In this document: positions 61,878 through 64,000 of the stretch, one piece after another
Layout of the letters: every line of letters begins with the position of its first letter
Position numbering within the stretch: the first letter of the stretch is position 1
Assembly (NCBI GenBank): GCA_965220425.1
Contig: OZ244830.1
Coordinates: 3,162,001 to 3,226,000 of the forward strand
Direction of reading: 5' to 3'
DNA: 64,000 nt
Origin: Azophilus sp965220425
GTDB lineage: Bacteria; Pseudomonadota; Gammaproteobacteria; Pseudomonadales; Azotimanducaceae
Translations under genes and position numbers: made by a program
Notes under the pieces: model-generated
What the model saw: only the letters and a program-made list of their open reading frames with translations
The model's database searches: none
Told to the model about the DNA's origin: nothing

Positions 61878-62078
61878 ATGGCCACGAACCTATCGATAGA
61901 CCCCGGACTACTCGACAAAGCGCTCGAAATCGGTGGCGAAAACACCAAGAAGGCGACCGTTACCAAGGCGTTGCAGGAATTCATCGCACGTCGGCAGCAG
62001 CGCGAGCTTCTGGGCTTGTTCGGCAAACTCGAGTGGGACGACGGCTTCGACTACAAACGTGAGCGCGGCCGGCGGTGA
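61878..62078 (+). CDS. vapB: VapB-type antitoxin
   Basis: 66 aa from ATG 61878. ATNLSIDPGLLDKALEIGGE then KKATVTKALQEFIARRQQ is a ribbon-helix-helix DNA-binding domain, and the C-terminal tail ELLGLFGKLEWDDGFDYKRE is the toxin-binding arm. The stop overlaps the toxin start (GTGA). Such antitoxins repress their own operon with the toxin. Confidence 0.88.
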   Translation: MATNLSIDPGLLDKALEIGGENTKKATVTKALQEFIARRQQRELLGLFGKLEWDDGFDYKRERGRR

Positions 62079-62476
62079 GTCTCTTCGTGGACACCAGCGT
62101 CTGGTCACTCGCACTGCGGCGCGACGCACCGCCGGATGTTACCGAGGTGCGGCGCTTGAGGGACGCGTTGAGCGCCGACGAGCCAATCCTGTCGACAGGA
62201 ATCGTGTTGCAGGAGTTGTTGCAGGGCTATACCGGGGCAAGAGCGGTGAGGGAGATCGTTCAGCGGTTCCAAGCGCTTCCCACGATCTCGCCGACGCTGG
62301 ACGATCACATCGGGGCTGCGCGTCTGCGCACTGAGTGTCGGCGTCACGGCATCCAAATTGGGACCATCGACGCGTTGCTCGCGCAGCTATGCATTGCTCG
62401 CGAGTGCGTCATGCTATCGACCGACCAAGACTTCGCGCTTGTCGCCGAGCGCTCGCCGCTTCGGCTTTGGCAGTGA
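62075..62476 (+). CDS. vapC: PIN-domain toxin (VapC type)
   Basis: 133 aa from GTG 62075. SLFVDTSVWSLALRRD holds the first acidic residue, TGIVLQELLQGYTG the Glu, and IGTIDALLAQLCIARE plus LSTDQDFALVAE the late acidic residues. All PIN active-site positions are present, so it should be an active ribonuclease toxin neutralised by the preceding antitoxin. Confidence 0.9.
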   Translation: MSLFVDTSVWSLALRRDAPPDVTEVRRLRDALSADEPILSTGIVLQELLQGYTGARAVREIVQRFQALPTISPTLDDHIGAARLRTECRRHGIQIGTIDALLAQLCIARECVMLSTDQDFALVAERSPLRLWQ

Positions 62477-62861
62477 ATCGGCGAGGGTTTGGGCGCCGAT
62501 CGGCTCGCTGACTCATTGATCTTCCGGGATCGTTGGGGCCGCGGCCACTCCGTAACCGGGGAACGACAGCCGGCTCACGTCTCCCGGCGTGTCGTCGCCC
62601 ATATAGGCTGCCGTGTCGGGCCAGCGCTCGATTTGACGATTCCGTTCGGGCGAGCGAGAGCTGGGCGGGCAGATCACCGGCGGCTCGTAGCCCGCCTGTC
62701 GGCATGCGCTTTCGATCCGCACTCTCATTGCTGCATTGGATAGGTGACGGAAGTTCCATGTCACCGGAAACTCGACGCCGTTGGTCACGGCAATAGCGAT
62801 ATGTGATGTCTGCGCGCAGAATTATGCTACGATTCGTGTACACAATCATAGGGGCGATCAC
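62477..62861. other. Intergenic region with a PIN-protein remnant
   Basis: About 385 bp between two toxin-antitoxin operons. Apart from the remnant at 62657-62815, no gene is visible. The final 40 bp (GATTCGTGTACACAATCATA) precede the next antitoxin gene and contain a TGTACA palindrome that could be an operator. Confidence 0.45.
62657..62815 (-). pseudogene. C-terminal remnant of a PIN-domain protein
   Basis: The minus frame reads SHIAIAVTNGVEFPVTWNFR then HLSNAAMRVRIESACRQAGY and EPPVICPP. This is the characteristic end of a PIN-fold protein group (HxAxA...GVDYLLTWNCRHLANA...GYxxPxICTPEEL). It is cut at a TAA upstream of 62815, and the sequence loses similarity after the ICPP motif. Confidence 0.65.
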
Positions 62862-63194
62862 ATGGGTTTGCCTACCTCATTCAGCATTCGAGACCTGAGG
62901 CAGCGTTCCGCCGAACTGCTCCGGAATGCCGAGGACGGGCGGCTGGCGATCGTCACCAAGCACGGGCGGCCAACCATCCTCGCCGTTCCCTTCGACGACC
63001 GCCTTCTCGATGTCGGCGTGCATCGGTCACTCGCGCTGCAACTGTTCGAACAACGCCAGTTGACTCTGTCGCAAGCCGCTAAGGTGGCCGACCTGAGTGT
63101 GGAAGATTTCATGGACCTGCTCGGCAAGGCCGGCGTGGCGGCGGTGGACTACCCGCCATCGGAACTGGAAGACGAGTTACATAACGCCCTGTGA
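62862..63194 (+). CDS. Antitoxin: Phd-like domain fused to UPF0175-like domain
   Basis: 110 aa from ATG 62862. Residues 5-48 (FSIRDLRQRSAELLRNAEDG, then IVTKHGRPTILAVPF) are a Phd/YefM-type DNA-binding domain. Residues 50-110 (LDVGVHRSLALQLFEQRQLT then LSQAAKVADLSVEDFMDLLG) are of UPF0175 type, usually a separate small antitoxin. Its stop overlaps the GTG start of the following DUF3368 gene. Confidence 0.78.
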   Translation: MGLPTSFSIRDLRQRSAELLRNAEDGRLAIVTKHGRPTILAVPFDDRLLDVGVHRSLALQLFEQRQLTLSQAAKVADLSVEDFMDLLGKAGVAAVDYPPSELEDELHNAL

Positions 63195-63739
63195 ATTATC
63201 GCGGGGAGCCTTCGGCCACGGCGAGCGGGAAGACCGTCCCCGGTATAGAACCCCCGTTCGTCGCCGATGCCGGCCCGCTGATCGCCCTGGCCAGGGTCGA
63301 GAAACTACGGTTGCTTCGCAGCCTGTTCGGCGACGGTCTCATTCCGCCGGCGGTCCACCAGGAAGTTCAGACCGGGTCGGGGCGGCCCGGGGCCACCCGG
63401 ATCGGGGAAGCGCTGTCGGCGGGCTGGTTGCGCGTCACGCCGCTCACAGACGATGCGCAAGCCGCAAGTCTTGTCCGTATTGTGGACGCGGGAGAAGCCG
63501 AAGCCATCGCCCTGTGCCTGGAACGGGAGGCGAGATTCCTCCTGATTGACGATGCCAAAGGCCGGAAGGTCGCCCAACGAGCCGGAATACTCCTGGTGGG
63601 TGTGGCGGGGGTGCTGCTTGCCGCGAAGTCACGGGGCCTGCTCGTTGCCGTGAGTCCGGTCCTCAAGGAGCTGGCGGGCGTGGGCTATCGCCTGTCCCGC
63701 CAACTCATCGACGGTGTGCGCCGCAATGCGAACGAGTGA
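63191..63739 (+). CDS. DUF3368 family PIN-like toxin
   Basis: 182 aa from GTG 63191, overlapping the antitoxin stop by 4 bp. FVADAGPLIALARVEKLRLL, IPPAVHQEV, DAGEAEAIAL and LLIDDAKGRKVAQRAGI are the conserved DUF3368 segments, with acidic residues in PIN-like positions. DUF3368 proteins usually pair with UPF0175 antitoxins, in keeping with the C-terminal half of the preceding gene. The N-terminal ~20 residues look unconserved. Confidence 0.85.
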   Translation: MNYRGEPSATASGKTVPGIEPPFVADAGPLIALARVEKLRLLRSLFGDGLIPPAVHQEVQTGSGRPGATRIGEALSAGWLRVTPLTDDAQAASLVRIVDAGEAEAIALCLEREARFLLIDDAKGRKVAQRAGILLVGVAGVLLAAKSRGLLVAVSPVLKELAGVGYRLSRQLIDGVRRNANE

Positions 63740-64000
63740 GGCGGCGTTCCAGCTCTTCGCAACCATCGAAAATCCAGTCCGCGCGCGTCCGCACGGGCTC
63801 CAATCGAGCCCCTCGATCTCCGATCGTACTTGCCTCCAAGCACGTTTCGGATGGTAATGCCGAGGTCGGCATAACCATCCGAAACGTGGTGGTCGCGCAG
63901 TAGGGCGAAGTCAGGAGTTGTTAAGCGGGTCGTGTCAGACTAATTTTGATTCACCGACAGAATCTACAGTCGAAGATGCTCAGGCTGCTAGTTCACGCCA
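63740..64000. other. 3' intergenic region at the window edge
   Basis: No gene in the last 260 bp. It contains the strong palindrome 63842-63887. Near 63935 the stretch TGTCAGACTAATTTTGATTC is suggestive of an insertion-sequence end continuing past the window, but this cannot be decided here. Confidence 0.4.
63842..63887. repeat. 22-bp palindrome with 2-base loop
   Basis: Left arm ACGTTTCGGATGGTAATGCC GA and right arm TCGGCATAACCATCCGAAAC GT pair at 21 of 22 positions around GG. No T-tract follows, so it is not a standard intrinsic terminator. It may be a recombination or insertion-sequence site. Confidence 0.75.

Noticed and set aside
63842..63887. Intrinsic terminator after the DUF3368 gene.
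   Set aside because: No T-tract on either side and the stem is much longer than usual, so it was listed as a palindrome only.
63935..63960. Left end of an IS21-type element (TGTCAGACTAATTTTGATTC).
   Set aside because: Only a vague resemblance. The transposase, if any, would lie outside the window.

Overview
The window is a GC-rich bacterial chromosome segment with little intergenic space. A complete-looking type II secretion operon (gspE to gspM), the imuA-imuB-dnaE2 mutasome under a CTGT-N8-ACAG LexA box, the etfBA/ETF-QO pair and a type I-like gor gene suggest a gammaproteobacterium. The many secreted Fn3/cadherin proteins, a sulfatase, toxin-antitoxin pairs and a restriction-modification remnant resemble what is known from host-associated or particle-associated marine Gammaproteobacteria (for example sponge symbionts). 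That lifestyle is inference; no taxonomic marker gene is present.

Layout. 1-5.3 kb: a dimethylglycine/sarcosine dehydrogenase-type enzyme, an S41 protease and a beta-propeller protein. 5.8-11.9 kb: a transposase remnant, then dnaE2, imuB and imuA on the minus strand, each carrying in-frame insertions of one short palindromic repeat. 11.9-13.6 kb: an IS1595-type element abutting a damaged antitoxin and an intact PIN toxin. 13.7-31.7 kb: housekeeping genes (ugd, gor, alkaline phosphatase, an alanine/glycine symporter, a DUF1232 protein, sppA, murF, moaA, a DUF1285 protein, ETF-QO, etfB, etfA, a small basic protein, pyrB). 31.9-39.7 kb: gspEFGHIJKLM, with no gspC, gspD or gspN nearby. 39.7-41.2 kb: gene fragments and tRNA-Gly. 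42-54.5 kb: a surface-protein region. It holds a 2211-residue adhesin-like protein with an embedded sulfatase, a 1376-residue protein sharing a nearly identical N-terminal third, and broken pieces of related genes. 54.5-64 kb: a LysR regulator, GST, a truncated hydroxylase, an SDR, an inactivated restriction gene beside an intact methyltransferase, a beta-lactamase-fold esterase, and two PIN-type toxin-antitoxin pairs plus a PIN remnant.

The strongest unusual signals are two. (1) A roughly 42-bp (14-codon) palindromic repeat is inserted, always in the same orientation relative to the gene, inside all three mutasome genes and two surface proteins. All three reading frames are used in the different hosts. 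(2) The surface region looks recombinogenic: two almost identical ~1.5-kb modules lie in tandem genes, and at least four short orphan pieces of the same module are scattered over 20 kb. A second dispersed motif (TAGCCCGCA-N2-T-N-TCACC) sits at several gene breakpoints. Secretion of the large proteins by the nearby type II system is possible but not shown by the sequence.
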